DNA of 64,000 bases, taken from positions 124,001-188,000 of the forward strand of contig NZ_JAQFJG010000003.1 in assembly GCF_030439915.1 (NCBI RefSeq), read 5' to 3'. The position numbers and the translations under genes are program-made. The notes beneath the pieces were generated by a model, which saw nothing but the letters and a program-made list of their open reading frames with translations, did no database searches and was not told where the DNA came from. Of the stretch, positions 8,787 to 18,694 are shown one piece after another. Within the stretch, counting starts at the first letter, position 1. Every line of letters starts with the position of its first letter. Source of the DNA: Streptococcus sp. SPS1. Lineage in GTDB: Bacteria; Bacillota; Bacilli; Lactobacillales; Streptococcaceae.

Positions 8787-10471
8787 AATTGAGCTTGTAC
8801 AAATGCAAGAGCACCTTTTCCATCACGAGTTAATTTGATGTATTGAGCTCCCTCTGTTTTCGCAAGTTTAATATCGAGTTTATCTGTTTCTGCTTTCATG
8901 TCTTCAAAGTTTGAAGCAACTTGAGGGGCTAGGATAACCAAATCAAACTCTGGTAACATTTCACGGTGAGCACCATAGCCACCTGCTGCTGCTTTCACAG
9001 GAACATTGTATTCTGCAGCTGCCTTATTCAAAGCATTTGCAAGAAGTCCACTTGTACCTCCACCAGCACAGAGAACGAGGACATTTGTTTCTTCAGTGAT
9101 GGTATTTTGTGCTGCTTCTACACCCGCTTTTTCAAGAATAGCATCTGCTTTTGCAGTGTTGAAGTTTGCAGCAACTTTTTCTTTCAATTCATCATTAGAC
9201 TTACCTGAACGCTCTTCTTCAAGAATTTGTTCATCATAGACCTTAAGGAATGGATAGTAAATGACTACGTCAACCACGATTAGAAGGGCAGCAAGAATGA
9301 ATGATAGAACTTGGAAGTTTGTACCAAGGACAATCCCCAAAGGTCCAGGAGTAACCCATGGAAGGTTGGCAGTAAATGAGTTCATGCCAAGTGTTTCGAT
9401 AAAGAACTTAAAGATCCATACGTTTGCAATTGGTGCAAAGATGAATGGGATAAAGAAGATTGGGTTCAAAACAAGTGGTGCACCAAACAAGATTGGTTCA
9501 TTTACACCAAAGAAAGTTGGAACTACTGAAGCACGACCGATTGCACGGTTACGTTTTGATTTTGTTAACCACATGAACATGAATGGAACAACCAGTGTCG
9601 CACCAGTACCACCCATGGTAACGATAAACATTTGTGTACCAGAAGTAAGAATCTTATCAGCGTGCATACCTTGTTGGAGAAGGTTCAAGTTGACTTCGGC
9701 ATTTGCATAGGTAATAGCTGCGATAGCAGGTTCAACGATAGATGGACCATGAATACCAACAAACCAGAAGAAGGCAAAGGCACCAAAGATAATGGTAATA
9801 CCAAGATAGCCATCAGCTGCAGAGAATAATGGTGCAAAGAATTTACCGATTGATTCTGCTACACTAGCACCCACAAAATGACGTGCTAGTAAATCAAGAG
9901 CATAAAGAGAAACCACTGATAGAGTGAATGGAATCACATCTTTAAAGACTTGTGAGATATTTGGTGGAACTTCGTCAGGCATGCGAATAGTGACATTGTT
10001 CTTAACACAAACCTTATAGATTGCTACAGTAACAAAGGCTGCTAGGAAGGCTGAAAGCAAACCTTTTGTTCCGAGGAATCCTGTTGCAAAGCCACCTTCA
10101 ATTGGATCAGCTGCCAACATCAATAATCCAACAATAGCTGCCAACAGAGTTGACATATAGTTGATTTGATTGGTTTTCTCCATGCTCCGGTTTACTGAGT
10201 CGGTCAGTGATTTAGCAGTCGTACCAGCTAGCAAAAGTGCGAGAATACCCATAGAATAGCTATAAGGTTTCATCAATAGAGCCACTACTTCATCAGACCA
10301 TTTAAAGCCCCATGAGTTTGGTACAAAGGCAATCAAGATAAAAATACTTGAGAAGAGAATAACAGGCATACCTGCAATGAAACCATCACGAATAGCACGA
10401 AGATAGATATTACGAGATAATTTCTCAAAGAAAGGTTTTCCTTTCTCAATAAATGTAATTAGTTTATTCAT
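8780..10471 (-). CDS. lacE: Lactose-specific PTS EIICB
   Basis: LacE (563 aa) is the membrane permease and phosphotransfer domain that imports lactose as lactose-6-phosphate. The first ~430 residues are the multi-spanning EIIC domain with the conserved [14 protein letters not shown] and [12 protein letters not shown] motifs. The C-terminal EIIB domain has the phosphorylated cysteine at about residue 468 in [12 protein letters not shown]. It overlaps the lacF stop by one base. The start ATG reads [19 protein letters not shown]. It receives phosphate from LacF. Confidence 0.97.
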   Translation of the reverse strand: MNKLITFIEKGKPFFEKLSRNIYLRAIRDGFIAGMPVILFSSIFILIAFVPNSWGFKWSDEVVALLMKPYSYSMGILALLLAGTTAKSLTDSVNRSMEKTNQINYMSTLLAAIVGLLMLAADPIEGGFATGFLGTKGLLSAFLAAFVTVAIYKVCVKNNVTIRMPDEVPPNISQVFKDVIPFTLSVVSLYALDLLARHFVGASVAESIGKFFAPLFSAADGYLGITIIFGAFAFFWFVGIHGPSIVEPAIAAITYANAEVNLNLLQQGMHADKILTSGTQMFIVTMGGTGATLVVPFMFMWLTKSKRNRAIGRASVVPTFFGVNEPILFGAPLVLNPIFFIPFIFAPIANVWIFKFFIETLGMNSFTANLPWVTPGPLGIVLGTNFQVLSFILAALLIVVDVVIYYPFLKVYDEQILEEERSGKSNDELKEKVAANFNTAKADAILEKAGVEAAQNTITEETNVLVLCAGGGTSGLLANALNKAAAEYNVPVKAAAGGYGAHREMLPEFDLVILAPQVASNFEDMKAETDKLDIKLAKTEGAQYIKLTRDGKGALAFVQAQFD

Positions 10472-10788
10472 TATTTAACTCCTCTCTTGTACAGTTCAAT
10501 TAAATGGTGCATCAAATCTTTTAACAAAATAGTTGTCATCAAGTGGTCTTGGCCATGCATCATGGTTACACTATAAGCTAAGTCATCACCTGAAGCTTCC
10601 TTAGTCAATAGACTTGTTTGCGCGTGGTGAGCTTCAGCAATACAAGAACCAGCTTCCTCAACTAAGCTATCCACTTTTGCAAAATCACCAGCTTCAGCAG
10701 CTTTCAAGGCTTCCAATAGTTTTGAACGAGCATCGCCTGCATAGGCTACGATTTCAAAACCTAACAATGTTACTTCTTCTCTATTCAT
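10471..10788 (-). CDS. lacF: Lactose-specific PTS EIIA
   Basis: LacF (105 aa) is the trimeric cytoplasmic EIIA of the lactose/chitobiose PTS family, passing phosphate from HPr to the LacE cysteine. The His-rich stretches AHHAQTSLL and [23 protein letters not shown], which contain the phospho-histidine and the Asp/His-rich core, are intact. AAGGAGAATT precedes the ATG. The gene lies 35 bp after lacT and is translationally coupled to lacE. Confidence 0.96.
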   Translation of the reverse strand: MNREEVTLLGFEIVAYAGDARSKLLEALKAAEAGDFAKVDSLVEEAGSCIAEAHHAQTSLLTKEASGDDLAYSVTMMHGQDHLMTTILLKDLMHHLIELYKRGVK

Positions 10789-10823
10789 GATAGAATTCTC
10801 CTTATGTATTTTTAATTAAATTT

Positions 10824-11660
10824 TTATGACAATAAACGTTGGATATGTAGAACTAGATAAACTCGTTCACTTTTATACAAATCAAGACCCGTATGTTGCG
10901 TAATCACATCATAGATCTTGGAGCCAATCTCGAACGCTTTTGGATAGGATTGATTGATATGCTCTTCCATATCCAGAAGTGATTGGTTATCATCTCTAGA
11001 TCTGTCTAAATAATCCAAGAAATAATTCAGATGAATCATAAAGCGATCATAGAAATGGGTATTCTCTTTGGTTCGTTGAATTGCATATTCCTTTAGAACT
11101 TCCTCAACATTCCTGAGAATTTCTTTCCTCTTATCAATCGACTCCACAAGTTCCACTTCATTTTCACCTTCAGCATTAATGAAATGATAAGCAATCCGAA
11201 TAATTTCGTCCTCAGGAAAATGATCCGCTAACTTCTGGCGGTAAATTTCAAATGCTTCATTTGCGATTTGAAAAGCGACAGGATACTTAGTGGAAATATC
11301 TGGCAGATTACTATCCTTGTATCTTCCTTGTGCTAGAGCTTGGTAAGAACAGTAAATATGATCTGTCAAGGTTACGTAGAGATACTCTTGAATTGGATAA
11401 TGATATTTCTTTGATAGCTTATCAATGATCTCATAGGTCACTGTGATAAAATCAAGCGGAACATCTTTGAGGAGAGCCATAAAGTTTTCCCTGGACTCTT
11501 CGGTCTTCATCCGAAAGATTTTCTCAACCTGCTGTTCAGCAATCAAATCCCCCTTCTTCTTTCCAAATGCAATCCCCTTACCAATCACAATCACTTCTTC
11601 TCCTTTATCATTTCTGACAAGCGAGACATTGTGATTCATTGGATTTAGAATTCGATACAT
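10824..11660 (-). CDS. lacT: BglG/LicT-family transcription antiterminator
   Basis: LacT (278 aa) has an N-terminal RNA-binding CAT domain (residues 1-55, NHNVSLVRNDKGEEVIVIGKGIAFG) followed by two PTS regulation domains with conserved histidines. When lactose is being transported, the active protein binds the RAT hairpin in its own leader and prevents terminator formation. The RAT and overlapping terminator are both present just upstream. AAGGAGGTTGAC precedes the ATG. It is the first gene of lacTFEG. Confidence 0.95.
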   Translation of the reverse strand: MYRILNPMNHNVSLVRNDKGEEVIVIGKGIAFGKKKGDLIAEQQVEKIFRMKTEESRENFMALLKDVPLDFITVTYEIIDKLSKKYHYPIQEYLYVTLTDHIYCSYQALAQGRYKDSNLPDISTKYPVAFQIANEAFEIYRQKLADHFPEDEIIRIAYHFINAEGENEVELVESIDKRKEILRNVEEVLKEYAIQRTKENTHFYDRFMIHLNYFLDYLDRSRDDNQSLLDMEEHINQSYPKAFEIGSKIYDVITQHTGLDLYKSERVYLVLHIQRLLS

Positions 11661-11703
11661 GTCAACCTCCTTTTATGTCTTAAAGGTATATGAGTATAAA
11701 AAA

Positions 11704-11781
11704 TGACCACAAATGAACTAGAAAATCAGCCGATTCCTAATTCACCTGTGATCATGCCTAATATTACTTAGTAACACTCAC
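11704..11781 (-). promoter_or_regulatory. RAT antiterminator and overlapping terminator of lacTFEG
   Basis: On the minus strand the RAT-like sequence GTGAGTGTTACTAAG...AGGCATGATCAC (11781-11748) shows the conserved TTACT and AGGCA(T)GA of BglG-family targets. It overlaps an 18-bp terminator stem (11754-11704: TGATCACAGGTGAATTAG pairing with CTAGTTCATTTGTGGTCA, with G-U pairs) followed by TTTTTT. The structures share GATCA, so they are mutually exclusive, as in licT/bgl systems. Confidence 0.88.
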
Positions 11782-11800
11782 CTTGTATTAACTTGTGATT

Positions 11801-11839
11801 TAAGTATAGCACAAGTAAGTTAATTTGTAAACCTTTACA
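11801..11839 (-). promoter_or_regulatory. lacTFEG promoter with overlapping cre site
   Basis: On the minus strand, TTTACA (11826-11831) and TATACT lie 17 bp apart just upstream of the RAT. The 14-bp palindrome TGTAAACCTTTACA (11826-11839) overlaps the -35 and resembles a CcpA cre site, with CC in place of the usual central CG. This gives glucose repression on top of antitermination; the cre call is inference. Confidence 0.7.
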
Positions 11840-11892
11840 TACAACTTTTTTAAAAATTTTTAGATTCATGTTCCTAACCTAGGAGGACTTTC

Positions 11893-12873
11893 TTACACGC
11901 GCTCTTTCCATGAAGTCGCTGTTGTTTGAAGAACTTTATTGAGTTCGTCAATGTTTTCAAAACCAGTTGTGCGAAGCCATTCGCGAGCTGCTGCTTCACC
12001 ATCTTTGATGTAAGCTTCAACTGATCCAGCCCATGTTGCACGGCCACAAAGAACTCCGTTAAAGTTTGCACCTGATTCATGGGCAAATACAAGAGTATCT
12101 TGGAAGAGTTTAGCTGATACACCAGCACTCAAATAGATGTATGGCAAGTTAGTTGCTTCATCTTGTGCTTTGAAGAAGGCTGCTGCTTCTTCACGTGTAT
12201 AAACTACTTCACCTTCAGCGAAGCCTTCAACATATTTAATGTTAACAGGAACTTCAACTTTCAAGACATCAATGTTAAAGCGTGGGTCTGAGAAGACTTT
12301 CATAGCACCGATAACTTTGTGTGGTTTTACTTTCGCATATTCTACAGAACCAGCGTCCGCAATTTTTTCATCGTAAGCAAGGATTTCAAGGAAGAATGGG
12401 ATATCTTCAGCCACACATTCAGAACCGATGCGTTCGATGTAAGCTTGTTTTTCTTGGTTGAGTTCGTCTGAGCTATCTACATCATAGTAAATCAAGAATT
12501 TAACTGCATCTGCACCTTCTTCTTTAATACGTTTTGCAGACCAAACATCCAAGCAGTCTGGCAAACGTTTTGTACTTGTTGTGTCATAACCTGTTTTTTC
12601 ATAAGCAAGGAGAAGACCAGCCTTTTCATCAAGAGCTTTAGTTGCTGGAAGTCCATACTCAGGGTCAAGAAGCATAGATGAAGCGTATTTAGTCAATTCA
12701 TCTGCTACCAAGACTTTGAGTTCTTCCATTTGAGCCACAGTTGGTTCTTCTGTTTGGTGTTGAGCCATGAGACGTTTCAAAGCACCGCGTTGGTCAAATG
12801 CAAGAGCTGAGATGATACCATTTTCATCAGAAAGTTTTTCTAAGCGTGCACGTTTTTGTTCTGTTAAAGCCAT
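11893..12873 (-). CDS. lacD: Tagatose-1,6-diphosphate aldolase
   Basis: LacD (326 aa) is the class I aldolase that cleaves tagatose-1,6-bisphosphate to dihydroxyacetone phosphate and glyceraldehyde-3-phosphate, the last step of the tagatose pathway. The family-typical N-terminus [19 protein letters not shown] and the motifs [11 protein letters not shown] and YLSAGVS are present. It begins one base after the lacC stop. In some streptococci a LacD paralogue also has regulatory roles. No strong terminator is seen after it, so some read-through towards lacT is possible. Confidence 0.97.
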   Translation of the reverse strand: MALTEQKRARLEKLSDENGIISALAFDQRGALKRLMAQHQTEEPTVAQMEELKVLVADELTKYASSMLLDPEYGLPATKALDEKAGLLLAYEKTGYDTTSTKRLPDCLDVWSAKRIKEEGADAVKFLIYYDVDSSDELNQEKQAYIERIGSECVAEDIPFFLEILAYDEKIADAGSVEYAKVKPHKVIGAMKVFSDPRFNIDVLKVEVPVNIKYVEGFAEGEVVYTREEAAAFFKAQDEATNLPYIYLSAGVSAKLFQDTLVFAHESGANFNGVLCGRATWAGSVEAYIKDGEAAAREWLRTTGFENIDELNKVLQTTATSWKERV

Positions 12874-12874
12874 T

Positions 12875-13804
12875 TTATACCTCTTTTACTATTAATTGAT
12901 CATATAGAGCTTGATAGTTGGCCATGTTGACATGACCAGTCATTTTTTCTTGAGCATTGAGCATACCAAGGACATTTGCCTTGATGAGTAATTCTGCATC
13001 CGATTCTTTATGAAGAAGTCCTGAAGAAATTCCTGCCACAGTAGAATCTCCAGATCCGACAGGGTTGACTACCTGAATTCTAGGAATATCTACCTTGTAG
13101 AAAGTGTCACCATGTTTGGCAAAGGCACCGTTGGCACCAAGTGAAACAATAATCCATTCAATCCCTGCAAACAAAGGTTCTTGAAGTACTTCTTTTAATT
13201 CATCCAAATCCTCAGAAACTTCTCTTCCTAGAAGCTGGGACAATTCCTCATTATTTGGTTTGATGACTGTTGGTTTATGTGGTGATTCAAGAACCGCCTG
13301 AAGTGCTGCACCAGAGCAGTCCAAGACAACAGGCTTGCCAACTTGATTAGCAATTTCTACCAAGCTCGCATAGTAATCAACTGGAAGACCAGCTGGCAGA
13401 CTGCCTGAGATAGCTACTACTTCAACTGACTCCAGAAGATTTTTGAAATGTTCCAAAAAGTCTTGACCTTCCTGTTCCAATACTTCAGGACCTTTTTCAA
13501 GAACTTCTGTTTGGTTATCTCCATGAAGAATAGCGATACAGTTACGAGTTTCTCCCTGAATTGAGAAGAAATCTTTCTTTACTTGATCATCGATATGTTC
13601 AACCAAAAACTCACCAAGTTTACCACCCACTAAACCAGTAGCAAGAACAGAATCCCCAAATTCTGAAAGTACTCGGGTAACATTGAGTCCCTTACCACCA
13701 GCCGTTTTGGTTACATCCACCACACGATTGACAGTATCAATCTTCAACTCATCCAAGGGATAGGAAATATCAATGGATGGGTTCATTGTGACTGTTAAAA
13801 TCAT
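12875..13804 (-). CDS. lacC: Tagatose-6-phosphate kinase
   Basis: LacC (309 aa) phosphorylates tagatose-6-phosphate with ATP to the 1,6-bisphosphate. It is a PfkB/ribokinase-family protein: the substrate-binding [15 protein letters not shown] is near the N-terminus and the catalytic [16 protein letters not shown] (GxGD motif, base aspartate) near the C-terminus. The start [15 protein letters not shown] is typical of the 1-phosphofructokinase subgroup. It is the third gene of lacABCD. Confidence 0.96.
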   Translation of the reverse strand: MILTVTMNPSIDISYPLDELKIDTVNRVVDVTKTAGGKGLNVTRVLSEFGDSVLATGLVGGKLGEFLVEHIDDQVKKDFFSIQGETRNCIAILHGDNQTEVLEKGPEVLEQEGQDFLEHFKNLLESVEVVAISGSLPAGLPVDYYASLVEIANQVGKPVVLDCSGAALQAVLESPHKPTVIKPNNEELSQLLGREVSEDLDELKEVLQEPLFAGIEWIIVSLGANGAFAKHGDTFYKVDIPRIQVVNPVGSGDSTVAGISSGLLHKESDAELLIKANVLGMLNAQEKMTGHVNMANYQALYDQLIVKEV

Positions 13805-13814
13805 AGGTCACCTC

Positions 13815-14330
13815 TTAGTCGTGGTATTCTCCGCGATCCCATTTTTCAAGGAATTCAGTGAAGAAGTTTGCGTCTGTTTGTTGAGCATTGTGACTTTCAA
13901 GGTGTTCAATTTTCGCAATCAATTTTTTGTTTTCTTCAGTTGGTTTGTATTCAGCATGGATGAAAGCTTCGATGATATCGCACATGAGCAATTCACCAGT
14001 AATCTTACCACCAAAACCGATAACGTTGGCGTTCAATTGTTCTTTAGCATAAAGGGCTGTTGTCATATCACGAACCAAGGCAGAACGGACACCTGGAACT
14101 TTATTTACAGCGTTGTTGATACCAACACCAGTACCACAGATACATACTCCAAGATCAGCTTGACCACTAGTTACAGCTTCCCCTACTTTTTTACCAAAGA
14201 TTGGGTAGTGAGTACGTGTATGGTCATATGTACCAAAGTCAATGACTTCATATCCTTTTGATTTCAAAAATTCTGAAACCGCCATTTTTTCATCTGTTAC
14301 GATGTGGTCACATCCAATTGCAATTCTCAT
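13815..14330 (-). CDS. lacB: Galactose-6-phosphate isomerase subunit B
   Basis: LacB (171 aa, standard length) pairs with LacA to isomerise galactose-6-phosphate to tagatose-6-phosphate. It belongs to the RpiB/LacAB fold: [15 protein letters not shown] at the N-terminus and the cysteine-containing catalytic loop [18 protein letters not shown] are seen. It lies 30 bp after lacA on the same strand. Confidence 0.97.
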   Translation of the reverse strand: MRIAIGCDHIVTDEKMAVSEFLKSKGYEVIDFGTYDHTRTHYPIFGKKVGEAVTSGQADLGVCICGTGVGINNAVNKVPGVRSALVRDMTTALYAKEQLNANVIGFGGKITGELLMCDIIEAFIHAEYKPTEENKKLIAKIEHLESHNAQQTDANFFTEFLEKWDRGEYHD

Positions 14331-14360
14331 TTTTATCTTACCTTTCTTACTGTAATCTAC

Positions 14361-14786
14361 TTAGCACATTTTGTTCAACATGTCGACACGAATTTGGTGA
14401 CGTCCACCATCGTATTTACCGTTAACAAATCCTTTAGCGATGTTTTTAGCCAATTCATCACCAACAAGTTGTGCACCCATAGTGATCATACGTGAGTTGT
14501 TGTGGCCACGAGTCATATAAGCTGAACGTTCGTCAGATACTTCTGCAGCAACCATTCCTTTGATTTTTGTTGCAACCATAAATGGACCAGCACCGTAAGC
14601 ATCAATCACGATACCAAGGTTTTGTTCTTCTTTGTTTACTTCTGCAGCAACAGCGAGAGTCACATCAACAAAGTCTTGACCTTCAGCTGTAACATCCACA
14701 ACGTGGAAATTTTCTTTTTCTAAGAAGTCTTTCACAACTTCTTTCAATCTCAAACCTGCAGCATCTGCACCGATAACAATAGACAT
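14361..14786 (-). CDS. lacA: Galactose-6-phosphate isomerase subunit A
   Basis: LacA (141 aa) is the partner of LacB in galactose-6-phosphate isomerase. The RpiB-like fold is recognisable from [18 protein letters not shown] and the loop [17 protein letters not shown]; as in known LacA proteins, the catalytic cysteine loop of LacB is missing here. AAAAAGGAGTATACA precedes the ATG. It is the first gene of lacABCD, with its own promoter about 90 bp upstream. Confidence 0.97.
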   Translation of the reverse strand: MSIVIGADAAGLRLKEVVKDFLEKENFHVVDVTAEGQDFVDVTLAVAAEVNKEEQNLGIVIDAYGAGPFMVATKIKGMVAAEVSDERSAYMTRGHNNSRMITMGAQLVGDELAKNIAKGFVNGKYDGGRHQIRVDMLNKMC

Positions 14787-14875
14787 ATTGTATACTCCTT
14801 TTTATTTTTTCTATGCTGGATTCCAGCAGTGTATTGGCTGTCTTTAAAAAACAGTCAATTAGTCCTCACAAACAT

Positions 14876-14904
14876 AATATACTACTATTGTTTGAAAAAG
14901 TCAA
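14876..14904 (-). promoter_or_regulatory. lacABCD promoter
   Basis: TTGACT (14899-14904) and TATATT (14876-14881) on the minus strand, 17 bp apart. AAACAAACACAAAC repeats (TGTTTGT on the plus strand) sit just upstream of the -35, and matching TGTTT-rich repeats flank lacR, consistent with LacR operators. The operator assignment is inference. Confidence 0.7.
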
Positions 14905-14942
14905 CAGTTTGTGTTTGTTTTTGTTATTTATTTTTTACTTTT

Positions 14943-15839
14943 TTATAAAACTTCTATCTCAAACCCTATTTCTTCAACCTGATTGGCTTCTAAGAGACGA
15001 ACATTCTTCTTATCTTCTAAATGATCTCCTTCTTCAAGGGATGTTGACAAGCCAGACCATGGCTCAAAGGCAATGAAAGGCCCCTTGTTCAAAGTTGACC
15101 AGATGATGAGGTTTGGAAACTCTGCAAAGTGCACTTTCAATCCCTTATCATGTTTACGAGAACGAAGGGCAATTGTTCGAGATTGCAATTCATCCAAAGT
15201 CACTGCATCTGTGCTGAAAAGATCATAGCTGAGGTCTAATTCTTTTTGACCATCTAGCCATGGACTTCTATCTTGAAAATCCAGCAGACCCGTGTCTGGG
15301 AAAGGACGTGGAACAGAGCAAGTCTCTTCTTTCTCAAACTCTATATAGTAATCTTCGTAGACTTCATCATCCAGTAGAGGACAATTAAATCCTGGATGTC
15401 CACCAATAAAGTAAGGCATGACCTTGCTAGTTTCTTTATTAATTATTTTGTATTGAGTCCGTACTGTCTTGCCAGTAAGGCTATAAGTGATTTCTAGGCG
15501 AAAATGATAAGGATAGTTTTGATAGCTATTCTCATCGTCTTCAATTGCAAAAGTTACACTCTTATCTGTCTGTTCAACTAATTCAAATTCTTTCTTGCGA
15601 ACCAAACCATGACGAGGAATCTTTCCTTTACTTTCTTGTCCATTATCATCTATATAAAGTGCTGTATCCTCTCTCAGTGAACCACAAATAGGAAAGAGAA
15701 CAGGAGCTTGTCCACTCCAATAAGTAGCATCTCCTTGCCACAAATACTCCAGTCCCTCAGCATCTTTTATAGAAGAAAGAGCCCCACCAAAACTGTTAAA
15801 TTGAACTCTTAATTGTTCTGATTTTAATTCAATTACCAT
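14943..15839 (-). CDS. lacX: LacX-type aldose 1-epimerase-like protein
   Basis: A 298-residue protein of the aldose 1-epimerase (mutarotase) superfamily, LacX subgroup. The predicted beta-sandwich motifs are present: FGGALSSIKDAEGLEYLWQG, the catalytic-region GGHPGFNCPL, and AFEPWSGLSTS near the end. These cytoplasmic enzymes interconvert sugar anomers, possibly of phosphosugars. It lies between a terminator that ends the galactitol-type PTS operon and the lacA promoter, so it may be expressed by read-through or from a weak promoter. The symbol follows lactococcal lacX and is less certain than the family. Confidence 0.85.
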   Translation of the reverse strand: MVIELKSEQLRVQFNSFGGALSSIKDAEGLEYLWQGDATYWSGQAPVLFPICGSLREDTALYIDDNGQESKGKIPRHGLVRKKEFELVEQTDKSVTFAIEDDENSYQNYPYHFRLEITYSLTGKTVRTQYKIINKETSKVMPYFIGGHPGFNCPLLDDEVYEDYYIEFEKEETCSVPRPFPDTGLLDFQDRSPWLDGQKELDLSYDLFSTDAVTLDELQSRTIALRSRKHDKGLKVHFAEFPNLIIWSTLNKGPFIAFEPWSGLSTSLEEGDHLEDKKNVRLLEANQVEEIGFEIEVL

Positions 15840-15870
15840 TATTTTCTCCGATTTCTTGATAGTTTATAAA

Positions 15871-15911
15871 AAACTAGGCTGTCACTCCTAAACGGTATGA
15901 CAACCTAGTTT
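15871..15911 (-). terminator. Terminator of the galactitol-type PTS operon
   Basis: On the minus strand, AAACTAGGTTGTCA pairs with TGACAGCCTAGTTT around a 13-nt loop, followed by TTTTTT. It is a strong intrinsic terminator about 30 bp after the EIIC stop. Confidence 0.88.
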
Positions 15912-15938
15912 CAACAATTTACATTTTATAGGAGCGCA

Positions 15939-17414
15939 TTATTTTGCTTTTGCTGCGTACTCTTCGTTACGTTTGATCATTTGTTTTCTGTACCAAGCAA
16001 AGATACCGATATAGAATACAAGGAAGACTACAGCACCAAGGATTGCTTTGATATCACCAGTTGTAGTGTTACCAATTGTCCAACCAAGAAGTTTTTCGAT
16101 TGGTCCTTCAAGAGTTGAGTGAGTGATCAATTGAGTTTCGCTCACACCTGCTGGGAAAGCACCTACACCTTTAGCAAGTTCTGTTGCAAATGGTGCAATA
16201 AGTGTACCTGAAAGAAGGAAGAGTGGCAACAAGAGTGTTCCGAAGATGATCATACGGAGCAATTTACCACGAGTTACAACCAAGAGAGCTGGAGTAACAC
16301 CCATAGCAATGATACCTGCAAGTGGCAAGATACCATTTCCAACTTTTGAAAGAAGCACAGCTTCAATCAACATGATTGGTGCAAGTACGTTAGCACAAGC
16401 CCAGATTTCAGCACGACCAGCGATGAATGGCCAGTCAAGACCGATGTTGAATTTACGTCCTTGAAGACGTTTAGTAGCAACGTTCGTAATACCTTGTGAT
16501 AGTGGTTCTACGGCAGCGATGAACCATGAACCGATAAGTGAGAAGAGTTCCAAAGATACACCGGCAGTCAAACCAAGAGACAACCATCCTCTGATAACAA
16601 GACGCCATTTATCTGCATCTTCAACTCCTGCAATTGGATGTGGAGTTCCCATAATACCGATTACAATACCAAGAATGAAACCGATAAAGAATTTAGATCC
16701 CCAGAAACCGATTTTCTTGTTCAATTTAGCAGCGTCAAAGTCATATTTATCAAGACCTGGGAAGAATTTTTCAAAAATCTTATCCAAAACCATGATAACT
16801 GGGTTCATCATGTAGTTCATGTGAGTTGATGTCATTGGTGATGAACTTGGAGCGTTAAGAAGATCATCAAATGTAGGTTTCATCAAGTCAGAGTTGATAA
16901 TTTTCAACACACCAACAAGCACGATAGCTGCTGTAGCAATAAAGAGTGAAACCCCTTGACTCACACCATTGTTGTCAGCATACCATTTAATCAAAAGACC
17001 TGTGATAGACAAGTGCCAGATATCAAAGATATCAACGTCAAGTGTATCTGTTTTCTTCATTGCAAGCATCACTATGTTGACAATCAACATGATGAGCAAG
17101 AAGTAAAGTGTCCAAGCAGAACCCCAAGTGATTGTAGCAAGTGGTGCCCAACCAACGTCAGTAATACTCAATTGGATACCAGTGTTTTCAACGAATTTTG
17201 CTAGTGATGCTGAGAAAGCAGTGTTTAGCATACCGATGATGGCACCGATACCTGTAAGAGCGATGGCAAGTTTGATACCACCTTCAAGCGCTTTGGAGAA
17301 TTTCACTCCAAAAAGTAAAGCCAATACTGTCAAAATGATTAACATGATGACAGGTCCACCCATATCTAAGACGGGTGTAAAGACCTCTTTGATTAGGTCA
17401 AAGATTGCATCCAT
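15939..17414 (-). CDS. gatC: Galactitol-family PTS EIIC
   Basis: A 491-residue multi-spanning permease of the galactitol (EIIC-Gat) PTS family. Recognisable segments are the amphipathic N-terminus MDAIFDLIKEVFTPVLDMGG, the central loop AGVEDADKWRLVIRGW and many hydrophobic helices. In pneumococcus the corresponding system, also next to lac, is linked to galactose uptake. That would deliver galactose-6-phosphate to LacAB, but the substrate is inference here. GGGAGGAACTGTT precedes the ATG. It is the third gene of the IIA-IIB-IIC operon. Confidence 0.9.
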   Translation of the reverse strand: MDAIFDLIKEVFTPVLDMGGPVIMLIILTVLALLFGVKFSKALEGGIKLAIALTGIGAIIGMLNTAFSASLAKFVENTGIQLSITDVGWAPLATITWGSAWTLYFLLIMLIVNIVMLAMKKTDTLDVDIFDIWHLSITGLLIKWYADNNGVSQGVSLFIATAAIVLVGVLKIINSDLMKPTFDDLLNAPSSSPMTSTHMNYMMNPVIMVLDKIFEKFFPGLDKYDFDAAKLNKKIGFWGSKFFIGFILGIVIGIMGTPHPIAGVEDADKWRLVIRGWLSLGLTAGVSLELFSLIGSWFIAAVEPLSQGITNVATKRLQGRKFNIGLDWPFIAGRAEIWACANVLAPIMLIEAVLLSKVGNGILPLAGIIAMGVTPALLVVTRGKLLRMIIFGTLLLPLFLLSGTLIAPFATELAKGVGAFPAGVSETQLITHSTLEGPIEKLLGWTIGNTTTGDIKAILGAVVFLVFYIGIFAWYRKQMIKRNEEYAAKAK

Positions 17415-17461
17415 AACAGTTCCTCCCTTTTTTATGTTATATGAATGTTAACAAATTAAAA

Positions 17462-17767
17462 TTAGCTTAACCCGTGTTCTTTGATAGCTGCTTCAATATT
17501 ATCATATACTGGAGCACTCATAGCTGGGATACGGAATAAGATTGGTCCAGCTTCGATAACTGGAATACCTGGGTCAAAACCAAGGTCTGTCGCAGCAATT
17601 GGTGTGAAGATGTCATAACCTTTGATAAGGTCTTCGTTAACGTCTTTGACCATAACTGCATCACAGTGAACATCGTAGCCACGGTTTGAAAGTTCTTCTT
17701 CAAGAGCACTTTTAATTTGGTGGCTTGAGTTAACACCTGCACCGCAGGCAGCAAGAATTTTAATCAT
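17462..17767 (-). CDS. gatB: Galactitol-family PTS EIIB
   Basis: A 101-residue EIIB protein of the galactitol family. The P-loop with the phosphorylated cysteine is visible at the N-terminus: MIKILAACGAGVNSSHQIK. I chose the ATG at 17767 because GAGGAGATC lies 5-10 bp upstream and the protein then starts at the conserved beta-strand; an in-frame upstream extension has no ribosome site. It lies between the EIIA and EIIC genes. Confidence 0.92.
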   Translation of the reverse strand: MIKILAACGAGVNSSHQIKSALEEELSNRGYDVHCDAVMVKDVNEDLIKGYDIFTPIAATDLGFDPGIPVIEAGPILFRIPAMSAPVYDNIEAAIKEHGLS

Positions 17768-17805
17768 ATGGATCTCCTCCGATTTAATATTTTTAATAGA
17801 CAAGA

Positions 17806-18282
17806 TTAAGCGATTGCTTCAGCGATATAAGCATAGAGGGCTTCTGGTTCAGAAATTTTTGATAGGTCTTCAAGATGACCATTTCCTGTGAAGAAGTCCA
17901 TCAACTGAGCAAGAATGTTGGTTTGACTTGAACTCGAGTTATTGATGATAAAGAAGAGTAAGGATACTTCTACTTCCTTATCCGGCGCAATCATATTGTG
18001 GAAGGTCACCGGTTTCTCTAATCGAACGACCACAACTTTTTCAGCCAGATTATGAACAATATCTGTGTGAGGAATAGCCACATTCGGCAAATCCTTACCC
18101 AAAAATTCCATATCTAAGCCAGTTGGAAATGACTTTTCACGCGTGATCAAGGCTTCACGATAGGTCGGAGTTACGATTTCTCGTTCTTCCAATAAAGTTG
18201 CAACCTGATCAAAGAGATGTTCTTGATTATCCGCTTCTAAGCAAAACACAAGGTTTTTGTCAAAGAAATGATCTAATCCCAT
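17806..18282 (-). CDS. gatA: Galactitol-family PTS EIIA
   Basis: A 158-residue EIIA of the fructose/mannitol/galactitol superfamily (PTS EIIA type 2). The phospho-histidine lies in the LPNVAIPHTDIVHN segment. The start MGLDHFFDKNLVFCLE follows AGAAGGG with 8-bp spacing; longer forms would have no ribosome site. It is the first gene of the operon and accepts phosphate from HPr. It has its own strong promoter. Confidence 0.92.
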   Translation of the reverse strand: MGLDHFFDKNLVFCLEADNQEHLFDQVATLLEEREIVTPTYREALITREKSFPTGLDMEFLGKDLPNVAIPHTDIVHNLAEKVVVVRLEKPVTFHNMIAPDKEVEVSLLFFIINNSSSSQTNILAQLMDFFTGNGHLEDLSKISEPEALYAYIAEAIA

Positions 18283-18318
18283 AAGGTTTTCCCTTCTTTC
18301 CATTAACTTTATGCCATA

Positions 18319-18347
18319 AGTATAACACTATATGAAATCGTTGTCAA
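18319..18347 (-). promoter_or_regulatory. Galactitol-type PTS promoter with cre site
   Basis: On the minus strand a perfect TTGACA (18342-18347) and TATACT (18319-18324) lie 17 bp apart. The plus-strand 14-mer TGAAATCGTTGTCA (18333-18346) closely fits the cre consensus (TGNAANCGNNNNCA) and covers the -35, so CcpA with phospho-HPr probably represses the operon when glucose is present. Confidence 0.75.
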
Positions 18348-18453
18348 TAGTTTTCTGTTGATTTTTGTCTCTTTTTTTATATTTTTGTTGTGTTTATAGT
18401 TTGTTATATAAAAATAAACACACAAACAAATACTCCAAGCATTTTTCTGTTCT

Positions 18454-18606
18454 AATACTCAATGAAAATCAAAGAGCAAACTAGGAAGCTAGCCGCAGGT
18501 TGCTCAAAACACAGTTTTGAGGTTGTAGATGAAACTGACGAAGTCAGTAACCATACATACGTCAAGGCGACGCTGACGTGGTTTGAAGAGAGTTTCGAAG
18601 AGTATA
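18454..18606 (+). repeat. BOX element (boxA-boxB-boxC), forward
   Basis: About 153 bp starting TACTCAATGAAAATCAAAGA and ending TTCGAAGAGTATAA. boxB holds GAAACTGACGAAGTCAGT; boxC contains CAAGGCGACGCTGACG, the BOX-PCR primer sequence. It lies between the lepA terminator and the galactitol-type PTS promoter. Confidence 0.92.
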
Positions 18607-18615
18607 AAAACTAAA

Positions 18616-18641
18616 AAAGCAGACCATTTAAGCCTGCTTTA
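18616..18641 (-). terminator. lepA terminator
   Basis: On the minus strand AAAGCAGGC pairs with GTCTGCTTT around a 7-nt loop, followed by TTTTTAG. It lies about 55 bp after the lepA stop and next to the BOX element. Confidence 0.75.
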
Positions 18642-18694
18642 CTATTGATTCTTATATAAATTTCCTATGAACAAGGAAAAGCAATTATGACAAC

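Noticed and set aside
9261..9710. A 149-aa plus-strand frame opposite lacE
   Set aside because: A shadow of the conserved lacE reading frame, with no start signal.
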